The notes under the pieces are model-generated. The model was not told the DNA's origin. It searched no databases and saw nothing but the letters and a program-made list of their open reading frames with translations. A stretch of DNA of 64,000 nt from Nocardioides sp. T2.26MG-1 (GTDB lineage Bacteria; Actinomycetota; Actinomycetes; Propionibacteriales; Nocardioidaceae), in contig NZ_CATNLZ010000023.1 in assembly GCF_950101795.1 (NCBI RefSeq), positions 248,001 to 312,000 of the forward strand, given 5' to 3'. Each line of letters begins with the position of its first letter. Within the stretch, counting starts at the first letter, position 1. This document shows, in pieces, positions 8,927-17,417 of this stretch. The translations under genes and the position numbers were made by a program.

Positions 8927-11893
8927 ATGGACGGCATGGCAGCACACACCAGCCGGACCCTGGTCGGGCGAGACGCCGAGCTGACGGAGATTGCTTCGCT
9001 GCTCGGCGTCCGTCCGTCCGGGACGGACCCGGGCGCCCAGACCGGCGCCCAGACCGGCATGGTGCTGCTCTCCGGCGACGCCGGCGTCGGCAAGACCCGG
9101 CTGCTCACCGAGCTCCGCGACCTCGCGTTCGCCGAGGGCTGGCAGGTCGTCGCCGGCCACTGCCTCGACTTCGGCGACAGCGCGCTTCCCTACTTGCCCT
9201 TCTCCGAGGTCCTCGGCCGGCTCGCGACCGACCGGCCGGACGTCGTCGAGGAGGTCGGCGCCCGCCACCCCGCGCTGGCGCGGCTCCAGCCCGGCCGCCG
9301 GATGATGGGCGGCCCCGACCGCTCCGGCGACGACCAGGGCGCCCTCGACCGCGGCGACCTCTTCGAGGCGATGCACGCGCTGCTCGAGGCGGCGTCCGTC
9401 AAGGCGCCGCTGCTCCTCGTGATCGAGGACACCCACTGGGCCGACCAGTCGACCCGCGACATGATCAGCTTCCTCTTCTCCCGTCCCTTCGACGGACCGG
9501 TGTCCGTGGTCGTCTCCTACCGCTCCGACGACCTGCACCGCCGGCACCCGCTGCGCCGCCAGGTCGCCGAGTGGTCCCGGTTCGGCGGCGTCAACCGGGT
9601 GGCGCTCTCGCCGCTCCCCGACGACGCGGTCCGCGCCCTGATCGCCCAGCTCGCTCCCGAGGGGTTCACCGAGAAGGAGCTCGCCGACATCGTCGACCGC
9701 GCCGAGGGCAACGCGTTCTTCGTCGAGGAGCTCACCAGCGCCGCCGCAGGGCCCGGCCGCTGGGTGCCGGCCGACCTCGCCGACGTGCTGCTGGTGCGGC
9801 TCGACCGGCTCGACGACACCGCGCGGCAGGTGGTCCGCACGGCGAGCGTCGCCGGTCGCCGGGTCAGCCACGAGATGCTGGCCGCCGCGTCCGGGCTCGA
9901 CGCGTCGGCGCTCGACGAGGGCCTGCGCAAGGCCGTCGAGATGAACATCCTGGTCGTCGGCGCCGACGGCCGCTACTCCTTCCGCCACGCCCTCCTCGGG
10001 GAGGCGGTCTACGACGACCTGCTGCCCGGCGAGCGGGTCCGGCTGCACGCCCAGTACGTCGCGGCGCTGCAGGCCGGCGCGCGCGGCACGGCGGCCGAGC
10101 TGGCCCGCCACGCCCGGCTCGCGATGGACCTCGACACCGCTCTGACCGCGAGCATCCAGGCCGGCAACGAGGCCTCGCAGGTCGGTGGCCCCGACGAGGC
10201 GGCGTACCACTACCAGCAGGCCCTCGAGCTGCTCGTCGACCCGCGCCGGTGCGCGCAGGTCGACCTCGACCTGTCCAAGCTGGTGGTCAGCGCCGCCGAG
10301 GCGCTCTCGGCGAGCGGCGACCCCGAGCGCGCGGTCAAGGTGATCGCGGAGCAGGTCGACCGGCTGCCGGTGGACGCGCCCACGACCTGGCGGGCCCGGA
10401 TGATGTCCACCCAGGCGCTGATGATGATGATGATCGACGGCGACTACGACCCGGTCTCGATCTCCGCCGAGGCGGTCGCGCTGGTGCCCGACGGCGACAG
10501 CGGGCTGCGCACCCGCGTGCTCGCCAACCACGCCCGCGTGCTCGCCGGCATGGGCCAGTACGACGAGGCGCAGACCGTCGGCCTCGACGCGCTGCACCTC
10601 GCGGAGCGGCTCGACCTCCACGAGCTCGCCTCCGAGGTGATCACCACGCTCAGCGGCCTCAAGAAGGCCGGCCCCAAGGAGGGGCTGCGCCACGCCCTCG
10701 CCGACGCGGTCGCCCGCGCCGAGGCCACGGGCGCGCTGTCCTCGGAGCTGCGGGCGCGCTACCTGCTCGGCCGCTCCTACGAGGACTGGGCCGAGTTCGA
10801 CGAGACCGAGCGCTGGTTCCGCAGCGCGATCGACCGTGGCACCGACGCGGGCATGCCGTACGCGCCGTACGCCTTCGAGGCCCGCTGGCAGCTCACGTGG
10901 GTGCTGCTCGTGCAGGGCCGGTGGGACGAGGCGCTCGACCTGATCGACACCGGCCAGGACTCGCCGCCCCCGCCGCTCCCGCGGGCACTGATCGCGCCGC
11001 TGCGGATGCAGATCCTCCAGGCCCGCGGCGTCGACGTGTGCGACGAGGCCCGGATGCTGCGGAGGTTCTGGGCGCGTGACGGCGGGGTCGCGATCAACGC
11101 CAGCGCCGTGGAGATGGACGCGGCCGGCCTGCGCGGCGACGCCGCCGCCGCGGTCGAGGTGTACGACGCGGTCGTCGCCGTGCTCACCCGCATCTGGCAC
11201 GAGTGGTTCAGCGCGCGCATCCGGCTCGGCGCGGTCACGATCGGCGCGGTCGCCCGGGCCATGCCGGAGATGTCCGGGGCCGAGCGGGCGGCGTACGTCG
11301 AGCGCGTCGACCGGATCCACGCCGACGGCCACGTGGTGCTCGACCGCTACGCCGACCCGTCGGGTCACTGGGGGCCCGAGGGCCGGGCGTGGATGAAGCG
11401 GCTGGACGCCGAGACCCTGCGGGTGCGCTGGCTCGCCGGCATCGACGCGCCCCCGCTGGACGCGCTGCTGGACAGCTGGCGCGACGCGGAGGTGCTGTTC
11501 GAGGACTTCGGGCACGTCTACGAGCTGGCCCGGGTGCGCACGGTGCTCGCCGGCATCCTGCGCGCGACCGGTGACCTGGCCGGCGCCCGCGAGCTCGGCG
11601 ACCTGGCCCGGGCGACCGCGCACCGGCTCGGCGCGCAGCCACTGCTCGACGAGCTGCGTGTGCTCGGCAGCACCCCGGTGCGCGAGGAGTCCACACCCGA
11701 CGCGCTGACGCCGCGTGAGAGCGAGATCCTGCAGCTGGTCGCGCAGGGCCGGTCGAACGGCGAGATCGCCAAGCAGCTGTTCATCAGCGCCAAGACCGTC
11801 TCGGTGCACGTCTCGAACATCCTCGGCAAGCTCGACGCCTCGGGCCGCACCGAGGCCGCGGCGATCGCGCGGCGGCGGGGGCTCGTCGGGTGA
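8927..11893 (+). CDS. Large ATP-binding LuxR (LAL) family transcriptional regulator
   Basis: A 988-aa STAND-type regulator. The N-terminal ATPase has Walker A LLSGDAGVGKTRLL (about residues 43-58) and Walker B LLLVIEDTHWAD. A long alpha-helical, TPR-like middle follows (residues about 380-900). The C-terminal LuxR HTH begins at LTPRESEILQLVAQGRSNGE and ends in AIARRRGL. Such proteins bind ATP and a small inducer and activate transcription. The start is uncertain: ATG at 8852, 8927 and 8936 are in frame; homology to LVGRDAELTEI starts just after 8936. Tandem CCTMAG motifs upstream are candidate sites for autoregulation. The target genes are not evident. Confidence 0.88.
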   Translation: MDGMAAHTSRTLVGRDAELTEIASLLGVRPSGTDPGAQTGAQTGMVLLSGDAGVGKTRLLTELRDLAFAEGWQVVAGHCLDFGDSALPYLPFSEVLGRLATDRPDVVEEVGARHPALARLQPGRRMMGGPDRSGDDQGALDRGDLFEAMHALLEAASVKAPLLLVIEDTHWADQSTRDMISFLFSRPFDGPVSVVVSYRSDDLHRRHPLRRQVAEWSRFGGVNRVALSPLPDDAVRALIAQLAPEGFTEKELADIVDRAEGNAFFVEELTSAAAGPGRWVPADLADVLLVRLDRLDDTARQVVRTASVAGRRVSHEMLAAASGLDASALDEGLRKAVEMNILVVGADGRYSFRHALLGEAVYDDLLPGERVRLHAQYVAALQAGARGTAAELARHARLAMDLDTALTASIQAGNEASQVGGPDEAAYHYQQALELLVDPRRCAQVDLDLSKLVVSAAEALSASGDPERAVKVIAEQVDRLPVDAPTTWRARMMSTQALMMMMIDGDYDPVSISAEAVALVPDGDSGLRTRVLANHARVLAGMGQYDEAQTVGLDALHLAERLDLHELASEVITTLSGLKKAGPKEGLRHALADAVARAEATGALSSELRARYLLGRSYEDWAEFDETERWFRSAIDRGTDAGMPYAPYAFEARWQLTWVLLVQGRWDEALDLIDTGQDSPPPPLPRALIAPLRMQILQARGVDVCDEARMLRRFWARDGGVAINASAVEMDAAGLRGDAAAAVEVYDAVVAVLTRIWHEWFSARIRLGAVTIGAVARAMPEMSGAERAAYVERVDRIHADGHVVLDRYADPSGHWGPEGRAWMKRLDAETLRVRWLAGIDAPPLDALLDSWRDAEVLFEDFGHVYELARVRTVLAGILRATGDLAGARELGDLARATAHRLGAQPLLDELRVLGSTPVREESTPDALTPRESEILQLVAQGRSNGEIAKQLFISAKTVSVHVSNILGKLDASGRTEAAAIARRRGLVG

Positions 11894-11930
11894 GCGTCAC
11901 GTCCGGGCGGCCCCGATCGTCCTGTCCACC

Positions 11931-12773
11931 GTGACCGATCCGATCGCCGCCGCCTGGACCGCCGACCGCCGCTACCTCGAGGCGGTCGCCTCCCGCATCC
12001 TCGCCGACGCGGCCGAGGCCGAGGACGTCGTCCAGGACGCGTTCGCCCGGCTCTCGGTGCAGCGCGTGGACGAGATCGACGACGTCCGGGCGTGGCTGGT
12101 GGTCGTGGTCCGCCGGCTCGCCCTGGACCGTCTCGGGTCCGCGCACCGCCGGCTGTCGTCGCCGGCCGAGGAGGTGCCCGGCGATCCGGTCCCGGACCCG
12201 GCCGACCGGGTCACCCTCGACGAGGACGTGCGCCGCGCGTTCGGCGTCGTGCTCGACCGGCTGACGCCGGCGGAGCGTACGTCGTTCCTGCTGCACGACG
12301 TGTTCGGCTTCCCGTTCGACGGCGTGGCCGAGATCGTGGGCCGCAGCCCCGCCGCCTGCCGGCAGCTCGCGAGCCGGGCCCGCCGGGCGATCCGCGACGG
12401 CGCGTCGGCCCGGCCGGTCCCGGTCGACCCGCGGGTGCTGGCGGTGGCCGAGCGGTTCGCGGCGGCCTGCGCGGGCGGCGACCTCGAGGCGCTGGTCCGC
12501 GAGCTCGACCCGGACGTGTCCGGCTGGGCGACCGTGGACGGCCGGCGCACCGGGTTCGCCGAAGGCGCCGCCACGGTCGGGCCGCGGATCCTGTGGTTCC
12601 TCGGGCCGCGGTCGGGCTGCGAGCTCGTGCCGGTCCCGCTCGAGAGCGGGGTCGCCGTCCTGGCCAGCCGTCGCGCCGAGCCGGTGGTGGTGCTCCGGCT
12701 CGACGTCGAGCTGGGCGAGGACGCCGCCCGCGACCGGGTGGTGTCGATGCACGCGCTGGTGCTGCCCGCGTAG
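11931..12773 (+). CDS. SigJ-like ECF RNA polymerase sigma factor with C-terminal SnoaL-type domain
   Basis: 280-aa extracytoplasmic-function sigma factor. Region 2 contains ADAAEAEDVVQDAFARL and the adjacent DVRAWLVVVVRRLALDRL; region 4 contains LTPAERTSFLLHDVFGFPFD and GRSPAACRQLASRARRAI. Residues after about 170 form an NTF2/SnoaL-like domain, as in SigJ-type (ECF41-like) factors where the extension acts as built-in regulator in place of an anti-sigma factor. GTG start 37 bp after the LAL gene. Its stop codon directly abuts the stop of the convergent gene with no base between. Confidence 0.88.
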   Translation: MTDPIAAAWTADRRYLEAVASRILADAAEAEDVVQDAFARLSVQRVDEIDDVRAWLVVVVRRLALDRLGSAHRRLSSPAEEVPGDPVPDPADRVTLDEDVRRAFGVVLDRLTPAERTSFLLHDVFGFPFDGVAEIVGRSPAACRQLASRARRAIRDGASARPVPVDPRVLAVAERFAAACAGGDLEALVRELDPDVSGWATVDGRRTGFAEGAATVGPRILWFLGPRSGCELVPVPLESGVAVLASRRAEPVVVLRLDVELGEDAARDRVVSMHALVLPA

Positions 12774-13469
12774 TCACGCCGACTTGCGGATCCCCTCACG
12801 CCAGATCAGCTGCACCATGCTCGGCTTGACCTCGGTCGTGGCGACGGCGACGGCCCGGCGCACCCACGTGGCGTCGGTCGCCTGGCGCAGCAGGCAGTCG
12901 GCCAGGTCGGCGCGCGAGGTGAACCGCTCCGGCAGGTGGCGGTCGCCGACGGCGTACGCCGTGACGTCCTCGGTCTCGAACAGTCCCGACGGTCGCACGA
13001 TCGTCCACGCGAGGCTGCTGGCGGTGACCAGGGCCTCGAGGCGGCGCATGTCGTCGTACACGGTGCGGCCGATCGTGCCGGCGACGAGCGGCTGCACGAT
13101 CCTGTCGAACACCAGGCCGCCGGTGCGGGCCCCGGGCTCCATCACGCTGGACGTGACGCAGGCGAACCGCTCCACGTCGTGGCGGTGCATCGCCGCGAGG
13201 ATGTTGCGGCCGCCGCGGGAGTAGACCTCGACGGGATCGCGGGAGAACGGCACCCCGAGGGCCGAGAGCACCACGTCGTGGCCGGCGACCGCGTCGAGGA
13301 CGGAGGGCAGGTCGAGCACGTCGCCCCCGACGACCCGCAGACCGGGGCCGGTCGCCGGGAACTCGTCGGGGTGACGGGTGAACGCGGTGACCTCGTGGGA
13401 CTCCGCGACGGCTTGGGCGGTGAGGCGGCGGCCGGTGGGGCCGTTGGCTCCGAACACGATGATCTTCAT
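12774..13469 (-). CDS. NAD(P)H-binding protein (atypical SDR, NmrA/BLVRB type)
   Basis: 231-aa Rossmann protein starting MKIIVFGANGPTGRRL, with the GxxGxxG dinucleotide site at residues 8-14. The order VVGGDVLDLPSVLDAVAGHD, ALGVPFSR and SLAWTIVRPSGLF is typical of the NAD(P)H-binding domain family that acts on small carbonyl or flavin substrates or serves as a redox sensor. I use the ATG at 13467-13469. Specific role unknown. Confidence 0.82.
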   Translation of the reverse strand: MKIIVFGANGPTGRRLTAQAVAESHEVTAFTRHPDEFPATGPGLRVVGGDVLDLPSVLDAVAGHDVVLSALGVPFSRDPVEVYSRGGRNILAAMHRHDVERFACVTSSVMEPGARTGGLVFDRIVQPLVAGTIGRTVYDDMRRLEALVTASSLAWTIVRPSGLFETEDVTAYAVGDRHLPERFTSRADLADCLLRQATDATWVRRAVAVATTEVKPSMVQLIWREGIRKSA

Positions 13470-13583
13470 GGCGGACAGGACGATCGCGGGTGCCGAGGTG
13501 TGACACGGGGCGCTCGCACCGGTGTACGGCCTTGTCCTCGGGGTACATGATCGGCACATCCGCATCCGACCCCAGGAGGACCC

Positions 13584-13847
13584 ATGACCAGCACCCCCGA
13601 AGAGCCCCTGAGCGACGACGACATGGCGACCGCCCCGGCGGGCGACCCGGCCCCCGGCCCCGGCGGTGACGCCGACGGCACCGACGGCGACGCGACCGAC
13701 ACCACCGACGGCGACACCACCGACAGCGACGGCACCGACAGCGACGGGTCCGACAGCGACGGGTCCGACGGCGGCGACAGCGACGGGACCGACAGCGACG
13801 GCACGGACGGTGACGCCACGGACACCACCGATGGGGATGCCTCCTGA
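13584..13847 (+). CDS. Acidic Asp/Ser/Thr/Gly repeat protein, 87 aa, coupled to a JmjC oxygenase gene
   Basis: AGGAGG 5 nt before the ATG makes translation likely. The product starts MTSTPEEPLSDDDMATAPAG; residues 27-87 are built almost only of D, G, T and S in repeats of the type DSDGT, DSDGS and DATDTTDGD. It has no signal peptide, Cys, Lys or Arg, and is strongly acidic and surely disordered. At DNA level the same stretch (13672-13840) is a degenerate 15-bp tandem repeat around GACAGCGACGG. The stop is directly followed by the GTG of the JmjC gene (TGAGTG), so synthesis of the two is tied. It may be a substrate or partner of that oxygenase; function unknown. Confidence 0.7.
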   Translation: MTSTPEEPLSDDDMATAPAGDPAPGPGGDADGTDGDATDTTDGDTTDSDGTDSDGSDSDGSDGGDSDGTDSDGTDGDATDTTDGDAS

Positions 13848-14972
13848 GTGAGCGCCCTCGACCTGTTGAGCGGTGACGCCCAGACCTTCCTCGCGAAGGT
13901 CTGGGCGTCCCGCGTGCACCTGCACCGCACCGACCCCGCCGATCCCGAGAGCCTGGTCGGGCTGCTGTCGCTCGACGACGCCGACCGGCTGCTGACCGCG
14001 AGCGCGATCCGCACCCCGTCGATCCGGCTGGCCCAGGACGGCGCGGTGCTGCCGGAGTCGGCGTACACCCGCAACGCCACCCTGGCCGGCAAGCAGCTGA
14101 CCGGCCTGGTCGATGCCCGCAAGGCGCTCGCGCTGTTCGACGACGGCGCGACCGTGGTGTTCCAGGGGCTGCACCGCTACTGGCCGCCGCTGACCCGGCT
14201 GGTCGCCGAGCTCGAGCTCGAGCTCGGCCACCCGTGCCAGGCCAACGCCTACCTGACGCCGCCCGGGTCCCAGGGCTTCGCCGTGCACTCCGACTCCCAC
14301 GACGTGTTCGTGTTCCAGACCGCCGGAGCCAAGCAGTGGGAGGTGCACGGGCCCGACGGGCCCGAGCAGGTGCTGCTCGAGCCGGGCCTGTCGATGTACC
14401 TGCCGACCGGCACCCCGCACGCCGCCCGCGCCCAGGACACCGTGTCGCTGCACGTCACGCTCGGCATCAACCAGCTCACCTGGCGCGGGCTGGTCGAGCG
14501 CACGGTCGCGCCCGCGCTGCGCGACGTGGCCGACGACCACCTGCCCGCCGGCTACCTCGACGACCCGGCCGCGCTCGCCGGGCCGCTCGCCGAGCGGCTG
14601 GAGCAGCTGGCCGACGCCGTACGCCGTCTGGACGCCGGCGCCGCCGTCGAGGCGGACGTACGCCGCTTCCTCACCAGCCGGCCGCCGCGCCTCGAGGGCG
14701 GCCTCCGCGACGTGCTCGGCCGGGCCGAGATCGCCGACACCACCCCGTTGCGCCGCCGGCCGGGCCACCCCTGCGTGCTGCTCGACCGGGCCGACCGGGT
14801 CGAGGTGCTGCTCGGCGACCGGTCGATGACCGTGCCCGCGTGGATCCGCCCCGCGCTGGAGGAGGTCCGCGCCCGCGGCGAGCTCACCCCGGCCGACCTG
14901 CCGCTCGACGAGCAGAGCCGGGTCGTGCTGTGCCGGAGGCTGGTCCGGGAAGGGCTGCTGGAGATCGCGTGA
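13848..14972 (+). CDS. JmjC/cupin domain 2-oxoglutarate-Fe(II) oxygenase, ribosomal-oxygenase-like
   Basis: 374-aa protein resembling the ROX family (bacterial YcfD, human NO66/MINA53), which hydroxylate Arg or His residues of ribosomal proteins. The double-stranded beta-helix shows AYLTPPGSQGFAVHSDSHD, giving the iron ligands His147 and Asp149, and the distal ligand His191 in LPTGTPHAA; all three are intact. A helical dimerisation part and a C-terminal winged-helix-like domain (residues about 300-374) follow, as in ROX enzymes. No SD of its own; translation is expected to couple to the acidic repeat gene. It overlaps the next gene by 4 bp. Substrate not known. Confidence 0.85.
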   Translation: MSALDLLSGDAQTFLAKVWASRVHLHRTDPADPESLVGLLSLDDADRLLTASAIRTPSIRLAQDGAVLPESAYTRNATLAGKQLTGLVDARKALALFDDGATVVFQGLHRYWPPLTRLVAELELELGHPCQANAYLTPPGSQGFAVHSDSHDVFVFQTAGAKQWEVHGPDGPEQVLLEPGLSMYLPTGTPHAARAQDTVSLHVTLGINQLTWRGLVERTVAPALRDVADDHLPAGYLDDPAALAGPLAERLEQLADAVRRLDAGAAVEADVRRFLTSRPPRLEGGLRDVLGRAEIADTTPLRRRPGHPCVLLDRADRVEVLLGDRSMTVPAWIRPALEEVRARGELTPADLPLDEQSRVVLCRRLVREGLLEIA

Positions 14973-15871
14973 GCCCGGCCTTCCGCTGTGCGGCCGAGAG
15001 CCTGCTGCGGGACGAGCCCGCGGCGGGGACGGCGACCCACGTGCGCACCTGGCTGCTCCTCGAGCACACCGGGCCGTGGGGCAACGACGCGCTCCTCGAC
15101 GCCCGGCTGTCCGAGGGCCTCGGACCCCGGCTCAAGCAGCTGGCCCGCGAGCACCGCGCCAAGGTGCTGTTGATCCGCCGCTTCAGCTCGAGCTCCGACG
15201 GCGACGGGGCGCGGGTGTTCGTGGCGTCTGCCGACCCGTTGTCTCCCCGGCTCGAGTCCGGCGTGCTCGCCGACGAGCGCGAGGTGCTCGACCTCGACCT
15301 GGCCGGGTTCCGGGCCGGCGGCACGACCGGGCTGGCGGCGTACGACGGCGACCTGTTCTGCGTGTGCACCAACGGGCGTCACGACGCGTGCTGCGCCGAG
15401 CGCGGCCGCCCGGTCGCCCAGGCCCTCGACCGGGCGCACCCCGCGGAGACCTGGGAGGTCTCGCACATCGGCGGCGACCGGTTCGCCGGCAACATGGTGG
15501 TGCTGCCGCAGGGGCTCTACTACGGGCGGCTCGACCCGGTGTCGGCCCTGGCGGTCGCCGGCGCGCACCTGGCGGGCGACCTCGACCTCGACCACCTGCG
15601 CGGGCGCTCCTCGCAGCCGATGCCGGTGCAGGCCGCGGAGATCTTCCTGCGCCGACAGCTGGGCGTCACCCGGGAGGCCGACGTCGTCCTGACCGGGCGC
15701 GCGTCGCAGGCGGGCGTCACCACGGCCCGCTTCGCGGTCGCCGGTGCTGAGTACGACGTGCGCGTGCGCACCACCGTCGACCCCGCCACCGCGACCCGGC
15801 TGACCTGCAAGGCGCACCGCGACAACCCGGTGCCCGAGCACGAGCTGCTCAGCGTGACGCGGCGCTCCTGA
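14969..15871 (+). CDS. Sucrase/ferredoxin-like (thioredoxin-fold [2Fe-2S]) protein
   Basis: 300-aa protein of the Suc/Fer-like family. The likely cluster ligands are in FCVCTNGRHDACCAERG (Cys131, Cys133, Cys141, Cys142), followed by SHIGGDRFAGNMVVLPQG, a conserved family block. Members carry a thioredoxin-like ferredoxin domain and probably transfer electrons. GTG start overlaps the JmjC stop (GTGA), so the protein may supply electrons to, or share a target with, that oxygenase. The 3' end overlaps the convergent gene by 23 bp. Confidence 0.85.
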   Translation: MSPAFRCAAESLLRDEPAAGTATHVRTWLLLEHTGPWGNDALLDARLSEGLGPRLKQLAREHRAKVLLIRRFSSSSDGDGARVFVASADPLSPRLESGVLADEREVLDLDLAGFRAGGTTGLAAYDGDLFCVCTNGRHDACCAERGRPVAQALDRAHPAETWEVSHIGGDRFAGNMVVLPQGLYYGRLDPVSALAVAGAHLAGDLDLDHLRGRSSQPMPVQAAEIFLRRQLGVTREADVVLTGRASQAGVTTARFAVAGAEYDVRVRTTVDPATATRLTCKAHRDNPVPEHELLSVTRRS

Positions 15872-16409
15872 CCACGACCAGCACGCCCTCGCCGCCCTCC
15901 CAGCGGCCGGTGAGGGTGGCGTCGCCGTCGGGCGCCTCGCCGACCCGGTGCACGACGACGGCCTCCGGGTCCTCGACCGCACCGCCACTGCCGCGCACGG
16001 CCACGAGCGGCTCGCGGGTCTCGCGGACCCCGTCGACCTCGAAGTACTCCGCCGCCCCGCTGCCGCCCGCCAGCACCGTCGCGGTCGCGGTCGCGTGCCA
16101 GACCGGGTCGCCCTCGGCGTCGTACACCCAGCGGGTGCCGAGCGCCGAGTGCTCCAGGGTGCCGACCAGGTGCTCCTCGGCGCCCTCGAGCGGCGCGGCC
16201 CGGTAGGTCAACGGCACGTGCACGAAGCCGCCGTCGACGCGGCCGAGCACGATGCCCTCCACACCGACCTCGCCCTCGGGGTCGTCGAGCCGGTAGCTGC
16301 CCACAACGGTCAGCTCCGGCAGTTCCGCCGCCCACTCCTGGCTCGGCAGCCAGGCGTCGAGCAGCTCCTTCTTCGTCGGGGTCAGCGTCGCGTGGTGGAG
16401 GAGGGCCAT
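15849..16409 (-). CDS. Maltokinase N-terminal-cap-like (CG0192-type) protein
   Basis: 186-aa soluble protein starting MALLHHATLTPTKKELLDAW, then LPSQEWAAELPELTVVGSYR. This resembles the N-terminal cap of actinobacterial maltokinases (Mak/Pep2) and the free-standing CG0192-like proteins; the kinase domain is absent. It may regulate or modify carbohydrate-active partners, but none is adjacent. The start has no strong competing codon upstream. The last 23 bp overlap the end of the Suc/Fer gene on the other strand. Confidence 0.7.
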   Translation of the reverse strand: MALLHHATLTPTKKELLDAWLPSQEWAAELPELTVVGSYRLDDPEGEVGVEGIVLGRVDGGFVHVPLTYRAAPLEGAEEHLVGTLEHSALGTRWVYDAEGDPVWHATATATVLAGGSGAAEYFEVDGVRETREPLVAVRGSGGAVEDPEAVVVHRVGEAPDGDATLTGRWEGGEGVLVVVRSAASR

Positions 16410-16483
16410 GGCGCGAGCCTAGGGGCGCGCCCCGCCGGTGGAGCGGGTGATGCCGGGACGAGTCACACCAGTCCCTCAGCTAC

Positions 16484-16568
16484 CACTTGGCAGTCGGAAC
16501 CCGCACGACACGCCGATGCCCCACGGCGTGTCGTGCGGGGTTCGGCTGCCAGCAGCCGAACCCCGCAG
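16484..16568 (+). repeat. 85-bp double-hairpin repeat, copy 2, intergenic
   Basis: Same element as at 6172-6256. Here both hairpins are perfect: a 16-bp stem (CCCGCACGACACGCCG and its complement) with 8-nt loop and a 12-bp stem (GGGGTTCGGCTG / CAGCCGAACCCC) with loop CCAG. It lies between divergently placed gene ends: upstream of the CG0192-like gene start and 17 bp beyond the SDR stop, so it may also act as a terminator for the SDR gene. Confidence 0.9.
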
Positions 16569-16584
16569 ACACGCCGCCGAGGCC

Positions 16585-17322
16585 TCAGCTGAAGGCGCGC
16601 GTGACATGCCCGACGAGGTCGGGGTAGCGCATCAGATGCGCGCCGCCGTTGATGTCGAGGACCTCGCCGGTCAGCCAGGCGGCGCGCGCGAGGTAGACCG
16701 CGGCCTCGGCGATCTCCTCGGGCGTGCCGGACCGGCCCAGCGGCGTGTTCGCGAGGTAGTCGTCCTCGATGCCCGGGATCTCCATGGCCGGTGCGGTGAG
16801 CGGGGTGACGACGAGCCCGGGGGCGATCGCGTTGACGCGGATGCCCTTCGGGGCGAGCTCGAGGGCGGCGACCTCGGTGAGCATCGAGAGGCCCGCCTTG
16901 GCGGCGCAGTACGGCGCGAGGCCGGCGCCCGGCTGGCGGCCGTTGAGCGAGGAGAGCGAGATGACCGTGCCGCCCGGGCCGAGCCGGCGTCCGGCGTGCT
17001 TGAGGACGAGGAACGCGCCGGTCAGGCAGACGTCGACGACCCGGCGCCACTCGCCCGCGTCCAGGTCGGTGACCAGGCCGAGCGTCGAGACGCCGGCGCT
17101 GTTGACCACGACGTCGAGGCGGCCGTGCGAGCCGAGCACGCCCTCGAGCAGCGCCTCCACGGAGGCCTCGTCGGTGACGTCGACGACCACGTCGGCGTGG
17201 GCCGGGTCGACGTCCGCGACCACCACCCGGCAGCCGTCGCCGGCCAGCCCGCGGGCGATCGCGGCCCCGATCCCCGACCCGCCGCCGATGACCACCGCCA
17301 CCCGGTCCGCTGTGTCGCCCAT
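16585..17322 (-). CDS. SDR family oxidoreductase
   Basis: 245-aa classical short-chain dehydrogenase. The cofactor motif VIGGGSGIGAAIARGL is near residues 10-25, NSAG near 85-90, the active-site Ser in ISLSSLNGRQ, and YCAAKAG supplies Tyr-x-x-x-Lys. Divergent from the flavin monooxygenase gene across a 95-bp region carrying a KstR-type operator. Likely oxidises a hydroxyl in the same catabolic route; substrate unknown. Confidence 0.9.
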   Translation of the reverse strand: MGDTADRVAVVIGGGSGIGAAIARGLAGDGCRVVVADVDPAHADVVVDVTDEASVEALLEGVLGSHGRLDVVVNSAGVSTLGLVTDLDAGEWRRVVDVCLTGAFLVLKHAGRRLGPGGTVISLSSLNGRQPGAGLAPYCAAKAGLSMLTEVAALELAPKGIRVNAIAPGLVVTPLTAPAMEIPGIEDDYLANTPLGRSGTPEEIAEAAVYLARAAWLTGEVLDINGGAHLMRYPDLVGHVTRAFS

Positions 17323-17349
17323 GTGCTCCTCCTCGCCTCAGCCCCGTAG

Positions 17350-17399
17350 TTGACGCGTGTCAATCTAGGACCTACGGTCCCGGAATAGAACACGTTCCA
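17350..17399. promoter_or_regulatory. Divergent control region with KstR-type operator (17386-17399)
   Basis: TAGAACACGTTCCA at 17386-17399 fits the published KstR consensus TNNAACNNGTTNNA at every fixed position. A second dyad, TTGAC-N4-GTCAA, lies at 17350-17363. The region separates the SDR and the flavin monooxygenase genes. The same operator type recurs at 32498-32511. The binding TetR protein could be the one encoded at 18776, which is inference. Confidence 0.65.
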
Positions 17400-17417
17400 C
17401 CCAACTCAGGAGGACCG

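Noticed and set aside
8738..11809. 1023-codon minus-strand open frame opposite the LAL regulator
   Set aside because: No recognisable motifs, low-complexity composition, and the plus strand carries an intact ATPase-LuxR protein in the same place.
13672..13840. Possible CRISPR-like array
   Set aside because: Units are about 15 bp, contiguous without spacers, in frame and coding for DSDG repeats; no cas genes.
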